Shown here piece after piece: positions 16,855-25,937 of a stretch of 46,887 nucleotides of DNA (positions within the stretch are counted from its first letter, which is position 1; every line of letters begins with the position of its first letter). The stretch comes from Ramlibacter sp. (GTDB lineage Bacteria; Pseudomonadota; Gammaproteobacteria; Burkholderiales; Burkholderiaceae_C), in the NCBI GenBank assembly GCA_013815685.1, contig JACDFR010000034.1:1-46887 (forward strand), written 5' to 3'. The position numbers and the translations under genes are program-made. The notes under the pieces are model-generated. The model did not search any database. It was not told the DNA's origin and worked only from the letters and a program-made list of their open reading frames with translations.

Positions 16855-19800
16855 GTGAATCCAGCCACGCACTTGGTGTCCCAACAGCAGAATGCATGCG
16901 AGAAAACGGCCACCGGCCCCGCGCCCGTAGCGCCGGGCAGTGCCCAGCTTGCCGCTCATGTGCTGGGACACTACGCATGCCATGCGCAGCAGTGCATGAT
17001 CGACGCGCATGGCGATTCATTGCCGCTGCTGGCGGCACTCGCGGCCATGGAGACAAGCGCGAGGCTGGGCCGCCGGCTACCCATCAGCGTCAGGGCCAGG
17101 CATACGCCGACGCTCCGGGATGACGATTTTTCTCAAGACCACGACGGCGGCGTCAACGCCGTTGCGCCGGCCGCCGATCGGGCGTTGCATTGGTCGCAGT
17201 GGGACGAGGCCCAGCTTCGCTATCGTCCCGCGAGGGAGGCGCTGGCCGTGCTGGCATCATCGCAGGCCGGCGGTCAGCCGCCTCATCCGCTCCTGGTCGA
17301 ATTGACCGGCCATCAAGTTGAAGTTGCCGCGCAACCCGCCGAGGCGCCGGTGCGCATTCTGTGCCGCGTGGGCACCGAAACATTGTTGGTCACGGTACTG
17401 TGCGAAAAGAACGACCCGTGGGCGCCGGCGTCTGGCGCTGTGGCGGAGATGTTTGCCGAGATCCTCTGCGAGTTGATGAACGACCCCGGTTGTGTCCCGG
17501 CGCGGGTTGCGGCCATCAGCGCGGCGACACGCACCTGGGTACTGGGCCCGCTCTCCGGGCGCACTCATGACCATGGCGAATTCGCCGCCATTCCGCACCT
17601 GATCGAGCGCAGCGTGGACTTGCGGCCTGATCGCATCGCCTACCGGTTCGGCCGCCGCTCGCTCAGCTACCGCCGGTTCGATGGCCTTGCCAACGCGCTG
17701 GCGGTGCTGCTGTGCGAGCGCGGCGTTGTCCGTGGCCAGACAGTGGGCGTCGTGCTGGCGAACAGCCTGGAGATGCCCGTCGCGTATCAGGCCCTGATGA
17801 AGCTGGGCGCAGCGTTCGTTCCGCTCGATCCGGCGTGGCCGGTACAGCGGCTGCAGCAGGCGCTGTCGATGCTCGCCGGCCAGGTCGTGTTGTGCGGCGA
17901 CGTGGCCACCGTGCCCGATGAGAGCCGCGGGCGAGCCCTGGTGGTCGACATCGACGCGCTGGTGCCGATCAGCTTGCGCCCGTGCGTGCGGCTGGAGCCC
18001 GAAGACCCGATCTATGGGATTTTCACCTCGGGGACCACCGGCCGCCCCAAATGCGCGATGAACAACCATGGCGGATTGACCAATCGCTTCCGATTCATGT
18101 CGCGCTACTTCCACGGCGGCCGCGGCGTCGAACACGTCCTGCAGAACAGCAAGCACACCTTCGACTCCAGCGTGTGGCAGCTGTTCTGGCCCCTTACTGC
18201 CGGTGGCGACGTCGTGATTCCCCAGCAGGGGGCGTTCCTGGACCTCGAGGCGATCATCGAGGTGATCGCGGGCCATGCCATCGCCATGACCGACTTCGTT
18301 CCCAGCGTGTTCAACCAGCTGGTAGCACTGGCCGAGCGACACCCTGAAACGCGCGCCAAACTCGGGACGCTGCGCGAACTCATCGTGGGCGGAGAGGAAA
18401 TCACGCCCCCGATGGTGCACAAGCTTCGCGCCCTTCTTCCCCAGCTGCGCGTCACCAACGCCTACGGCCCGACGGAAACGTCCATCGGCATGGTGTTCCA
18501 TCCCGTCGATTCGGCGGATGGCGTGGAGATACCGCTGGGGCGCCCGATCGACAACTGCCATGTGGTCGTGGTGGACGAAGCGCTGAGGCCGTTGCCGCCG
18601 GGCGGGTGCGGCGAGATTCTGATCGGCGGGGCCTGCGTCGGCAGCGGCTATCTGAACGACCCGGATAAAACGGCGCATGTGTTCATCGATAACCCCTTCC
18701 CGTCGATTCCGGGCAGGCTTCTCTACCGCAGCGGGGACCTCGGCTACTTCGACAGCCACGGCCGCTTGCGGTTCGCCGGGAGGCGCGACTTCCAGGTCAA
18801 GGTGGCCGGCGTGCGCATCGAACTGGGCGAAGTCGAGGCTGCGGCGCAGCAGTACATCCACGTCCATCATGCCAAGGCCCTGGTGAGCGGCGCGGCGCAG
18901 GCCAAGTTCCTGGCGCTGTTCGTCACCGGCGACTCCCGGCTGCAGGAGGCGGCGCTGCTTTCTCACCTGCGCGGCGTACTGCCGCGCCACAGCCTTCCGC
19001 GGCATGTTCTCGTGCTGCCCGCGATGCCCTTGACCGATGGGGCCAAGGTCGACCGCGGGCTGCTGCGGCTGGCGCTCGACCGGTACCTGGCGCAGCAGGG
19101 CATCGCGGGTGGCATTGGCCGCGCGGGCGAAGCAGCCGATCCACTGCTGAACCAGGTGCTGGCCATTTTCCGCGCCAGCCTGCAGCTGCCCGCGCTCGCG
19201 ATCGATCATGATTTTTTCGAGGCCGGCGGCGACTCGCTGCAAGCCATCGAAACGGTGCTGGCGCTCGAGGAGGCGTGCGGCGTCCGTCTGGGTGTGCAGG
19301 AGCTGTTCGACCACCCGACGGTCCGGCGTGCCGCGGTGCACGTTCGCCAGCTGCAGTTGGGGGCGGCAAGCTACAGCGCGCCGATCGACGACCGGCACCT
19401 GATGGAGCGCGACGCGGCTCTGCATGCCGACGCGCCGTCGCCGTCCGCTGCTCCCCGGATCGGCATCTCAAGGCCCAGCCGGATTTTCGTCACCGGCGCC
19501 ACGGGCTTCGTCGGGGGCTACCTGGTCCGAGAGCTGCTGCGCGCCGGCGTCGAAGTCCACGCGCTTTGCCGCTCCAAAGGCGATGTCCAGCGAAAACTGA
19601 CGGCATCGATGAGCGCGAGGCGGCTTTGGGAGGACCGGTTCGCGGGGCGGCTGCACGCGGTCGAGGGTGACCTCGGCAAACCCCAGCTCGGCATGGACGA
19701 TGGCGCGTGGTCCCGGATTGCCGGCGGCTGCGACGCCATCTTGCACTGCGGGGCGCTGGTCAATTTTCTCTACGACTACCGGGCGCACCGTCCGGCCAAT

Positions 19801-20613
19801 GTGCTGGGCACGTTCGAGCTGCTGAAGCTCGCGCGCGAAGGCCGCGTGCCGCTGCATTTTGTCTCCACCCTGGGCACGCTCGACCGGCAGGCGGCCTCGC
19901 AGAGCGGCCCGCTGGGCGAGGACTTCGACCCATCGCAAGCCATTGTTCCCAGTTCGGGCTATAGCCGCTCCAAATGGGTCGCCGAGCGCATGCTGCTTTC
20001 CGCCCGCGAGCAGCATGGGACGGTCACCGTATTCCGCCTGGGCGAGGTGATGCCCTGCGCTGCGGGGGGGCTGGCCAACGAGAGCGCGCTGACGCACTTC
20101 CTGCTGTCGGCGTTCGCCCTGCTGGGCGCCACGCCGGATGCCGCGATCCGCTCTGACTGGTCGCCGGCCGACTATGTGGCGCAGAGGGTCATCGCCGCGG
20201 TGCTGGACCCGGTTTTCTGGAACCGCACCTACCACGTCTTTCATCCCGACAGCGTGTGCTTCGCTCGAGCACTCGATCGGGCGGGCGCCCGCCTGGAGAG
20301 CCTGTCGTGCCAGGACTGGCTGCAGCGTCTGGAGGGGCGAATCGCGCTGCCGGGACCGGTGCCGCGCGAGCTGGTGTTGCTGCGGCGCTTCCTGCCGAAA
20401 GCGCAGGCGGGCGAAGCGGCGCTGGTGCAGGCATTCGCATCGCTGCTCACGGACAACCCTCGCCTGTTCAGCCGCGCGGGCTGCCGGGCGCTCGAACAGG
20501 CGCACGAGTTGCCGGATGACGGGATTCAGGGCGCCATTGGCGCGTATGGGCGATCGCTGAACCAGCGGGCCGCGAGGCCAGCCGAATCATTGCATGGGGG
20601 GACGACAGCATGA
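16855..20613 (+). CDS. NRPS-like adenylation-carrier-reductase protein with C-domain remnant
   Basis: The 1252-residue protein activates a carboxylic acid and releases it reductively. Residues 1-35 are low-complexity. About 40-215 resemble the C-terminal half of a condensation domain but lack HHxxxDG. The A domain follows, with IFTSGTTGRPKC (about 389), FDSSVW (Asp437), NAYGPTETS (535), YRSGDLGYF and GRRDFQVKVAGVRIELGEVE, ending with Lys in TDGAKVDRG. The carrier domain has GGDSL with the phosphopantetheine Ser794. The thioester reductase has VTGATGFVGG (879) and the YxxxK pair Tyr1036/Lys1040. I chose GTG 16855 because AAAGG lies 6 bp upstream; GTG 16822 is possible. The stop overlaps the next start. 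No phosphopantetheinyl transferase is nearby. Confidence 0.9.
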   Translation: MNPATHLVSQQQNACEKTATGPAPVAPGSAQLAAHVLGHYACHAQQCMIDAHGDSLPLLAALAAMETSARLGRRLPISVRARHTPTLRDDDFSQDHDGGVNAVAPAADRALHWSQWDEAQLRYRPAREALAVLASSQAGGQPPHPLLVELTGHQVEVAAQPAEAPVRILCRVGTETLLVTVLCEKNDPWAPASGAVAEMFAEILCELMNDPGCVPARVAAISAATRTWVLGPLSGRTHDHGEFAAIPHLIERSVDLRPDRIAYRFGRRSLSYRRFDGLANALAVLLCERGVVRGQTVGVVLANSLEMPVAYQALMKLGAAFVPLDPAWPVQRLQQALSMLAGQVVLCGDVATVPDESRGRALVVDIDALVPISLRPCVRLEPEDPIYGIFTSGTTGRPKCAMNNHGGLTNRFRFMSRYFHGGRGVEHVLQNSKHTFDSSVWQLFWPLTAGGDVVIPQQGAFLDLEAIIEVIAGHAIAMTDFVPSVFNQLVALAERHPETRAKLGTLRELIVGGEEITPPMVHKLRALLPQLRVTNAYGPTETSIGMVFHPVDSADGVEIPLGRPIDNCHVVVVDEALRPLPPGGCGEILIGGACVGSGYLNDPDKTAHVFIDNPFPSIPGRLLYRSGDLGYFDSHGRLRFAGRRDFQVKVAGVRIELGEVEAAAQQYIHVHHAKALVSGAAQAKFLALFVTGDSRLQEAALLSHLRGVLPRHSLPRHVLVLPAMPLTDGAKVDRGLLRLALDRYLAQQGIAGGIGRAGEAADPLLNQVLAIFRASLQLPALAIDHDFFEAGGDSLQAIETVLALEEACGVRLGVQELFDHPTVRRAAVHVRQLQLGAASYSAPIDDRHLMERDAALHADAPSPSAAPRIGISRPSRIFVTGATGFVGGYLVRELLRAGVEVHALCRSKGDVQRKLTASMSARRLWEDRFAGRLHAVEGDLGKPQLGMDDGAWSRIAGGCDAILHCGALVNFLYDYRAHRPANVLGTFELLKLAREGRVPLHFVSTLGTLDRQAASQSGPLGEDFDPSQAIVPSSGYSRSKWVAERMLLSAREQHGTVTVFRLGEVMPCAAGGLANESALTHFLLSAFALLGATPDAAIRSDWSPADYVAQRVIAAVLDPVFWNRTYHVFHPDSVCFARALDRAGARLESLSCQDWLQRLEGRIALPGPVPRELVLLRRFLPKAQAGEAALVQAFASLLTDNPRLFSRAGCRALEQAHELPDDGIQGAIGAYGRSLNQRAARPAESLHGGTTA

Positions 20614-21593
20614 ACTACCGCAGGATGGGCCGCCTGAACTGGCGGGTGAGCGAGATCGGCTATGGCATGTGGGGCATTGCCGGTGGCCCCGGCAACTTCA
20701 CCGGGGCGAACCCCGAAACGGCGCCTTCGTGCCTGGATCTGGCGGTCGAGATGGGTTGCAATTTCTTCGACACCGCGTGGGCCTACGGCCGAGGCGTCAG
20801 CGAGCAGATGCTCGGGCGCCTGCTGCGCTCGCATCCCGGCAGGCGCCTGTACGTCGCCACCAAGATCCCGCCGAAGAACTGGGAGTGGCCACCGCGTCCG
20901 GGTGATGCGCTGGATGATGTGTTTCCGGCTTCGCATATCCGCGAGTACGCGCTGCGCAGCCTGGAAAACCTGGGCGTCGACCGCATCGACCTGCTGCAGT
21001 TTCATGTGTGGGAGGACCGCTGGGCGCAGGACGAACAGTGGCAAAGGGCGCTGGGCGACCTGCGCGCCGAGGGTCTGATCGAGGGCATCGGCGTCAGCGT
21101 CAACCGGTGGGAGCCGAAGAATTGCCTGAAGACCATCGACACCGGGCTGGTCGACGTGATCCAGGTGATCTACAACATCTTCGACCAGGCGCCGGAAGAC
21201 ACGCTGTTCAAGGTCGCGGCCGAGAAGGACATCGGCATCATCGCGCGCGTACCTTTCGACGAAGGCGGCCTGACCGGTACCCTGACCGGGTCGACGCGCT
21301 TTCCGGCGGACGACTGGCGCAGCACGTATTTCGGCCAGGAGAACCTGGGCCCGACGGTGGAGCGCGCCGAGGCGCTCAAGTCCATCGTCCCGGCCGGCGC
21401 GACGCTGCCCGAGCTCTCGCTGCGCTTCATCCTGCACCACCCGGCGGTATCCACGGTGATCCCGGGCATGCGGCAGGAGCGCCACGTGCGGGCCAATCTT
21501 TCGGCCAGCGACGGCAAGCCGCTGCCGCCTCAGCTCCTGTCGCAGCTGCGCGCGCACCGCTGGGACCGCGCGCCCACCGCCTGGTCGCAATAA
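20610..21593 (+). CDS. Aldo/keto reductase
   Basis: The 327-residue protein has the AKR barrel with catalytic Asp54 and Tyr59 in FFDTAWAYG, Lys85 in YVATKIPP and His132 in LLQFHVWED. The NADPH-binding end is HPAVSTVIPGMRQ. It reduces aldehydes or ketones in the cytosol. The start overlaps the NRPS-like stop (ATGA). An aldehyde is what the preceding reductase domain would release, so reduction to an alcohol, the acceptor for the next gene's sulfotransferase, is a coherent role. That link is inference. Confidence 0.92.
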   Translation: MNYRRMGRLNWRVSEIGYGMWGIAGGPGNFTGANPETAPSCLDLAVEMGCNFFDTAWAYGRGVSEQMLGRLLRSHPGRRLYVATKIPPKNWEWPPRPGDALDDVFPASHIREYALRSLENLGVDRIDLLQFHVWEDRWAQDEQWQRALGDLRAEGLIEGIGVSVNRWEPKNCLKTIDTGLVDVIQVIYNIFDQAPEDTLFKVAAEKDIGIIARVPFDEGGLTGTLTGSTRFPADDWRSTYFGQENLGPTVERAEALKSIVPAGATLPELSLRFILHHPAVSTVIPGMRQERHVRANLSASDGKPLPPQLLSQLRAHRWDRAPTAWSQ

Positions 21594-21601
21594 GAGATGC
21601 C

Positions 21602-22324
21602 ATGAAGCCCATCATTGCGCTGTGGGCGCACCAGCGCTCCATGTCCACGGCTTTCCTGCGGATGATGATCGAGCGCGCCGACGTCACCGTGATCCACGAG
21701 CCGCTGGTGACGCTCCTGGACGAGGGCGAAGTGCCGCTGCCCGACGGGCGCGGCGGCCAGGTCGTCGTGCGCGACGAAGAGGCGTTGTTCGAGCATATGA
21801 AGGAACTGGCCCGCGACCGGCGCGTGTTCTTCAAGGATACCGTCGAGCACCGCTACGCCTGGCTGTTCGAGCATCCGCTGGCCATCACGGATATCGAGCA
21901 CACGTTCATCGTGCGCGAGCCTCGCCGAACCATCAGCTCGATGTACCACATGAAGCCGGCCATCACCTGCCCGGAAGTGGGCTATGAGCATTTGTTCGAG
22001 CTCTTCGAGCTGGCGCGGCGGCTCAAGGAAGGCTCTCCGGTCGTCGTGAACGCCGACCAGTTGGTGCAAGACCCGCGCGCGGTCGTCGGCCGCTACTGCG
22101 AACAGGTGGGCCTTCCCTTTGTCGAGAAGGCCCTTTCCTGGCAGCCCGAGGACCGGCCCGAGTGGAGCCGCACGCGCAAATGGCATATCGACGTGATCAG
22201 CAGCTCCGGGTTCGCGCCGTCGCACAAGACCTATCCCGCCACGGTCGACAACCACCCCGTGCTCGCCAGCTTCCTGGAGCACCACTTCCCGTTCTATCAG
22301 CAGCTCGTGCGCCACGCCATCTGA
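21602..22324 (+). CDS. PAPS-dependent sulfotransferase
   Basis: This 240-residue protein has the PAPS 5'-phosphosulfate loop near the N-terminus, WAHQRSMSTAF (residues 8-18), and a 3'-phosphate-binding segment FIVREPRRTISSMYHMKP at about 102-119, with Arg105 and Ser112-113. The C-terminal half has KWHIDVISSSGF. It should move sulfate from PAPS to a hydroxyl or amine. The ATG at 21602 lies 8 bp after the aldo/keto reductase. It is somewhat short but complete. The nearby cysC and cysQ genes make and clear its cofactor. Confidence 0.88.
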   Translation: MKPIIALWAHQRSMSTAFLRMMIERADVTVIHEPLVTLLDEGEVPLPDGRGGQVVVRDEEALFEHMKELARDRRVFFKDTVEHRYAWLFEHPLAITDIEHTFIVREPRRTISSMYHMKPAITCPEVGYEHLFELFELARRLKEGSPVVVNADQLVQDPRAVVGRYCEQVGLPFVEKALSWQPEDRPEWSRTRKWHIDVISSSGFAPSHKTYPATVDNHPVLASFLEHHFPFYQQLVRHAI

Positions 22325-22367
22325 GCTGCGCTGTTTCCCCTCTCAACCGTTCAGCAAGGAGCCCGCC

Positions 22368-23225
22368 ATGACCGCCCAAGCAACCCCCTCATCCGGCAGC
22401 GAAGTGCCGTCATCGGGCGACCTGTTCGCCCGGGCGTTCCGGGAGCAGGGCCCGAAAACCGAGGTGCGCTTCGATTTCACGATCACCGAATCCTTCAAGC
22501 CCACCCTGGACCGGCCGCGCCTCATGGTCAGCCAGTTGTTCAAGAAACGCCTGGTCGATCAGGGTACCAGCCGCTTCTGGTCGGAGAGCCGGCCACCCAA
22601 GGGACAGGCGGCGGGCATCGCCGAGGCCGAGCTGCGGCAGGAAGCCACCTTCCAGTTCGGCATGGGGGAAGGCACCGTGCGGCCGATCTCGGCGTGGGTG
22701 CAGATTCCCCCGGCGCTGGCCGATGATGCGCGGGGTTTGGCGGAGTTCATCGATTACCGTCTGCTGGTACGGCTGGCGACCGCCGAAAACCAGGCGCTCA
22801 CTCTGGGCCCCCACGGCTTGCTGAACCATGCCGGCGTGACGCAGCTGCCTTATGGCGGCAGCTACGCGCAAGGCCTGATGGCGGCCTGCAATGAGATCGA
22901 GCAGAACGGAGCCACCGCTCACGCCATGATCGTGAACCCGGTTGACTACTACCACCAGATGGTAGGCTGCGGCAGCCTGCTGGGCGACCTGGAGCGCAAT
23001 GGGACCAAGATCGTGCGCACGCGCATGGTCGGTCCGGGCTGCGCGCTGGTGGGCGACTTCGCGGTGGCCGCGCGCATCCTGCATACCGGCAAATCGGTGA
23101 TGCGGGTGGGGACTGCGCCCGCGGGCACGTTCGCGACCGACGGCCTGGCGGTCAGTGCCGAGATCTACGAAGGGCTGGCGGTGCATCTGCCAACGCATTT
23201 CTTCCATGTGAAGCCCCGCGGCTGA
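22368..23225 (+). CDS. HK97-fold shell protein, encapsulin of the natural-product-cluster type
   Basis: The 285-residue protein reads as an HK97-type major capsid fold. A loop-like region (residues 66-105, RFWSESRPPKG and ATFQFGMGEG) is followed by the spine-helix segment ALADDARGLAEFIDYRLLV with RLATAENQALTLGPHGLL (135-152). The P/A-domain part contains AHAMIVNPVDYYHQM, a KIVRT strand, GCALVGDFAVAARI and a closing LAVHLPTHFFHVKP. No portal, protease, terminase or tail gene is near, and a strong AAGGAG site fits an operon gene. Encapsulins inside biosynthetic clusters, often with sulfotransferases, are a known but little-studied class (called family 3). Cargo identity is unknown. Confidence 0.85.
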   Translation: MTAQATPSSGSEVPSSGDLFARAFREQGPKTEVRFDFTITESFKPTLDRPRLMVSQLFKKRLVDQGTSRFWSESRPPKGQAAGIAEAELRQEATFQFGMGEGTVRPISAWVQIPPALADDARGLAEFIDYRLLVRLATAENQALTLGPHGLLNHAGVTQLPYGGSYAQGLMAACNEIEQNGATAHAMIVNPVDYYHQMVGCGSLLGDLERNGTKIVRTRMVGPGCALVGDFAVAARILHTGKSVMRVGTAPAGTFATDGLAVSAEIYEGLAVHLPTHFFHVKPRG

Positions 23226-23256
23226 TCCTGCCGCTGCGACCCAGGAGCCGACGCAA

Positions 23257-24438
23257 ATGGAAAACAACCGCGACAGTGGCTTTCGCTTCTACCGGCCCTT
23301 CATGCCGATATTCCTGGGCTTGTTCTTCTGCCACCTCGGCATCGGCGCCACGCTGGCGGTGCTGCCGTTCTATGTGAAGGACGTGCTGGGCGGCAGCGAT
23401 GTCGAGGTAGGGACCGTGATCGCCGCCATCGCGCTGGCCGTGGTGGTGACGCGCCCTATCGCGGGCCGGCTGTCGGATCGCATCGGCTACAAGGTCCTGA
23501 TGCTGACCGGTGCTGCGCTGTGCGCCGTCGCGGGCGGCGCCTATGCCTGGGTGTCGAGCGTCGACGCCACGACCGGGCTGAGGCTGTTGCATGGCGTCGG
23601 CGAAGGCTGCGTGTTCACGGCCGGCGCGACCTGGCTCGTGGCGCTGGCCCCGGCGGCGCGGCGCGGCAAGATCATCGGCTTGTACGGCGTCAGCATGTGG
23701 AGCGGTGTGACCCTGGGCGCGCTCGCGGGCGCCGTGGTCATGCAGATGGCCGGGTTCGGCATTGTGTGGGCGCTGTGCGCCCTCACGCCGCTGATCGGGT
23801 TGCTGCTGATCCTGCTGAAGAAGGAACCGGCCCGCGTCGCGGCCGGCAGGAAGAGCGCCTTGTTCCCTGCGTCGGCTTTCGTCCCCGGATTCACCCTGGC
23901 GCTCGCTTCGATGGGGTATGCGGCGCTCGCGTCATTCGTCTCCCTGTACATGGCGGGCCAGGGCATCGACAACGGGATCCTGGCTTTCAATGTCTTCGGT
24001 TTCGCCTATGTGGGCTCCAGGCTCTTCCTGGGCCACTGGCCCGATCAGCTGGGTCCCCAGCGAGTAGCGCTGTGGTCGGCCGTCGTGGAAGCCCTGGGCC
24101 TGGGCATCCTGGTGTTCGCCTCCAGCCTGCCCATGGCGATCGCCGGCGGCCTGGCCATGGGCCTGGGCTTGTCGCTGCTCTACCCTTCGCTGGCCCTGAT
24201 CGTGGTGCGCAACACCGACCCCTCACAGCATGGCGCCGCCCTCGGCACGTTCACTTCCTTCTGGGACCTCGGCATCGCCATCGGCGGCGTGGCAGCCGGC
24301 TTCATCGCGAGCCGGTTCGGCTATTCGATGATCTACGCGGCCATGCTCATCACGGCGTTGATGAGCGCGCTCGGCGTGTTGTGGATGGGCCTGCCGGGCC
24401 GTGTGCATCCGGTTTCGCCGCCGTCACGCGGCGCCTGA
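23257..24438 (+). CDS. MFS exporter of the cluster
   Basis: The 393-residue protein has 12 predicted membrane segments and the motif A loop GRLSDRIGYK after helix 2. The AGAVVMQMAG segment in helix 5 resembles the antiporter motif C of drug exporters. AGGAG precedes the ATG, 31 bp after the encapsulin gene. Its place at the end of the biosynthetic run suggests export of the sulfated product. The 3' end overlaps the convergent cysQ-like gene by 15 bp. Confidence 0.9.
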   Translation: MENNRDSGFRFYRPFMPIFLGLFFCHLGIGATLAVLPFYVKDVLGGSDVEVGTVIAAIALAVVVTRPIAGRLSDRIGYKVLMLTGAALCAVAGGAYAWVSSVDATTGLRLLHGVGEGCVFTAGATWLVALAPAARRGKIIGLYGVSMWSGVTLGALAGAVVMQMAGFGIVWALCALTPLIGLLLILLKKEPARVAAGRKSALFPASAFVPGFTLALASMGYAALASFVSLYMAGQGIDNGILAFNVFGFAYVGSRLFLGHWPDQLGPQRVALWSAVVEALGLGILVFASSLPMAIAGGLAMGLGLSLLYPSLALIVVRNTDPSQHGAALGTFTSFWDLGIAIGGVAAGFIASRFGYSMIYAAMLITALMSALGVLWMGLPGRVHPVSPPSRGA

Positions 24439-25212
24439 CCCCCGGGCAACAAAATGCGGATTGGCATAGCCCGGTTTGCCGTAGCGAAGCGGCTCCCCCT
24501 GTATGGTGGCAACCTCGCCGCCGGCGGCAAGCAGGACGGCGTGGCCAGCCGCGGTATCCCACTCCATCGTGCGCCCCAGGCGGGGATACAGGTCGGCCTG
24601 GCCCGCGGCAATCAGGCAAAACTTGAGCGACGAGCCTTTAGGCAAGAGCGTGCAGGGGCCATAGCTTTGCAGGAACTGCGCCAATGCATCGTTGTCGCCG
24701 TGCGACCGGCTCGCCAATACGACCCAGCCGTCAGCACCGGGGCGTCGGCAAGTAATCGCGCGCGCGCCCTCCGTGTCCTGCGAAAACGCACCTGCGCCGA
24801 GGGCGCCCCAGAAGCTGCAGCCGAGTGCGGGCGCATGCACCACGCCCATCGCCGGGACGCCGTGCTCGATGAGCGCGATGTTCACCGTGAATTCGCCGTT
24901 GCGGGCGATGAACTCGCGCGTACCGTCCAGCGGGTCCACCAGCCAGAAGCGTCCGCCGCGCTGCTGCGCACTGAGGTCGGCCACGCATTCCTCGGTGACG
25001 ACCGGGATCTCGGGCGTCATGGCCGCCAGTGCGCCGCGAATGCAGAGGTCGGCGCGTTCATCCGCCGCAGTCACCGGCGAGCCATCGCTCTTGTCCCGCG
25101 CCGCACAGGCCGGGTCCGCGTAGCAGGCCAGGATCTCGCGGCCGGCCGCCTGCGCGATCTCGCGCAGCCGCCGCAGGCACTCGTCACGCCACTCGGGCTG
25201 CATCGCGTTCAT
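24424..25212 (-). CDS. cysQ: 3'(2'),5'-bisphosphate nucleotidase (PAP phosphatase)
   Basis: The 262-residue protein belongs to the inositol monophosphatase fold. Metal-binding motifs are EE in [19 protein letters not shown] and, near the C-terminus, [16 protein letters not shown]. The CysQ subgroup removes the 3'-phosphate from PAP, the inhibitory by-product of sulfotransferases, and from PAPS. It converges on the MFS gene (15-bp overlap) and is divergent from cysC. I chose ATG 25212; in-frame starts at 25203 and 25263 also exist, and the ribosome binding site is not decisive. Together with cysC it brackets the sulfotransferase chemistry. Confidence 0.9.
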   Translation of the reverse strand: MNAMQPEWRDECLRRLREIAQAAGREILACYADPACAARDKSDGSPVTAADERADLCIRGALAAMTPEIPVVTEECVADLSAQQRGGRFWLVDPLDGTREFIARNGEFTVNIALIEHGVPAMGVVHAPALGCSFWGALGAGAFSQDTEGARAITCRRPGADGWVVLASRSHGDNDALAQFLQSYGPCTLLPKGSSLKFCLIAAGQADLYPRLGRTMEWDTAAGHAVLLAAGGEVATIQGEPLRYGKPGYANPHFVARGSGAA

Positions 25213-25286
25213 CACTTCTTTCGAAAGGACCTCGTCGCAAGGGGGACCGGGATTATCCGGCAAACCCGCCGCGGCAGGGCATCTTC

Positions 25287-25937
25287 ATGAACGACCCACT
25301 CTTGCGCGCACGCGCCGGCGAAAGCACGGCGCATCCCCCCGGAGGGGCCGGCGACATCGTGTGGCACCCCACAGCCCTCGGGAAGTCGGCGCGGGCACAG
25401 CAGAAACGGCAGAAGGCCAGCGTGCTCTGGTTCACCGGGCTGTCCGGCGCGGGCAAGTCGACCATCGCCGACTTGGTCGAGCAGCGCCTGCACTGGCGCG
25501 GCTGCCACAGCTTCCTGCTCGATGGCGACAACGTCCGGCACGGCCTGAACAAGGACCTCGGATTCAGCGATCAGGACCGCGTGGAAAACGTACGCCGGGT
25601 GGGCGAGGTTGCCAAGCTGATGGTGGATGCCGGACTGATCGTGCTGGTCGCTTTCATTTCCCCGTTCCGGGCGGAGCGCCGCGCGGCGCGCGCCTTGCTG
25701 GAAGAAGACGAGTTTTTCGAGGTCTACGTCGATACGCCCCTGGTGGTGGCCGAGGAGCGCGACCCCAAGGGCCTGTACCGCAAGGCCCGTCGCGGCGAGC
25801 TGAAGCACTTCACCGGAATCGACTCGCCCTATGAGCCGCCCGAGCGGCCCGACATTCGCATCGACACCACGGCACTCACCGCTCGTGAGGCCGCCGATCT
25901 GGTCGTGCGCCACCTGGCGCAGGCGGGCCGCATCTGA
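25287..25937 (+). CDS. cysC: Adenylylsulfate (APS) kinase
   Basis: The 216-residue protein makes PAPS from APS and ATP. It has the P-loop [14 protein letters not shown], the substrate segment [32 protein letters not shown], and [27 protein letters not shown], all typical of CysC. About 45 N-terminal residues before the P-loop strand are a family-typical lead. It is a single-domain form, not fused to CysN. The start ATG at 25287 lies 74 bp from the divergent cysQ start. Its TGA overlaps a CTG that appears to start the next gene. Confidence 0.95.
   Translation: MNDPLLRARAGESTAHPPGGAGDIVWHPTALGKSARAQQKRQKASVLWFTGLSGAGKSTIADLVEQRLHWRGCHSFLLDGDNVRHGLNKDLGFSDQDRVENVRRVGEVAKLMVDAGLIVLVAFISPFRAERRAARALLEEDEFFEVYVDTPLVVAEERDPKGLYRKARRGELKHFTGIDSPYEPPERPDIRIDTTALTAREAADLVVRHLAQAGRI

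Noticed and set aside
17257..19425. 722-codon minus-strand frame
   Set aside because: It is antisense to the adenylation domain, whose motifs are unambiguous.
22368..23225. Shell protein as prophage remnant
   Set aside because: No portal, protease, terminase, tail, integrase or att-like repeat is nearby, and the gene is set in an operon with biosynthetic genes and a strong ribosome binding site.
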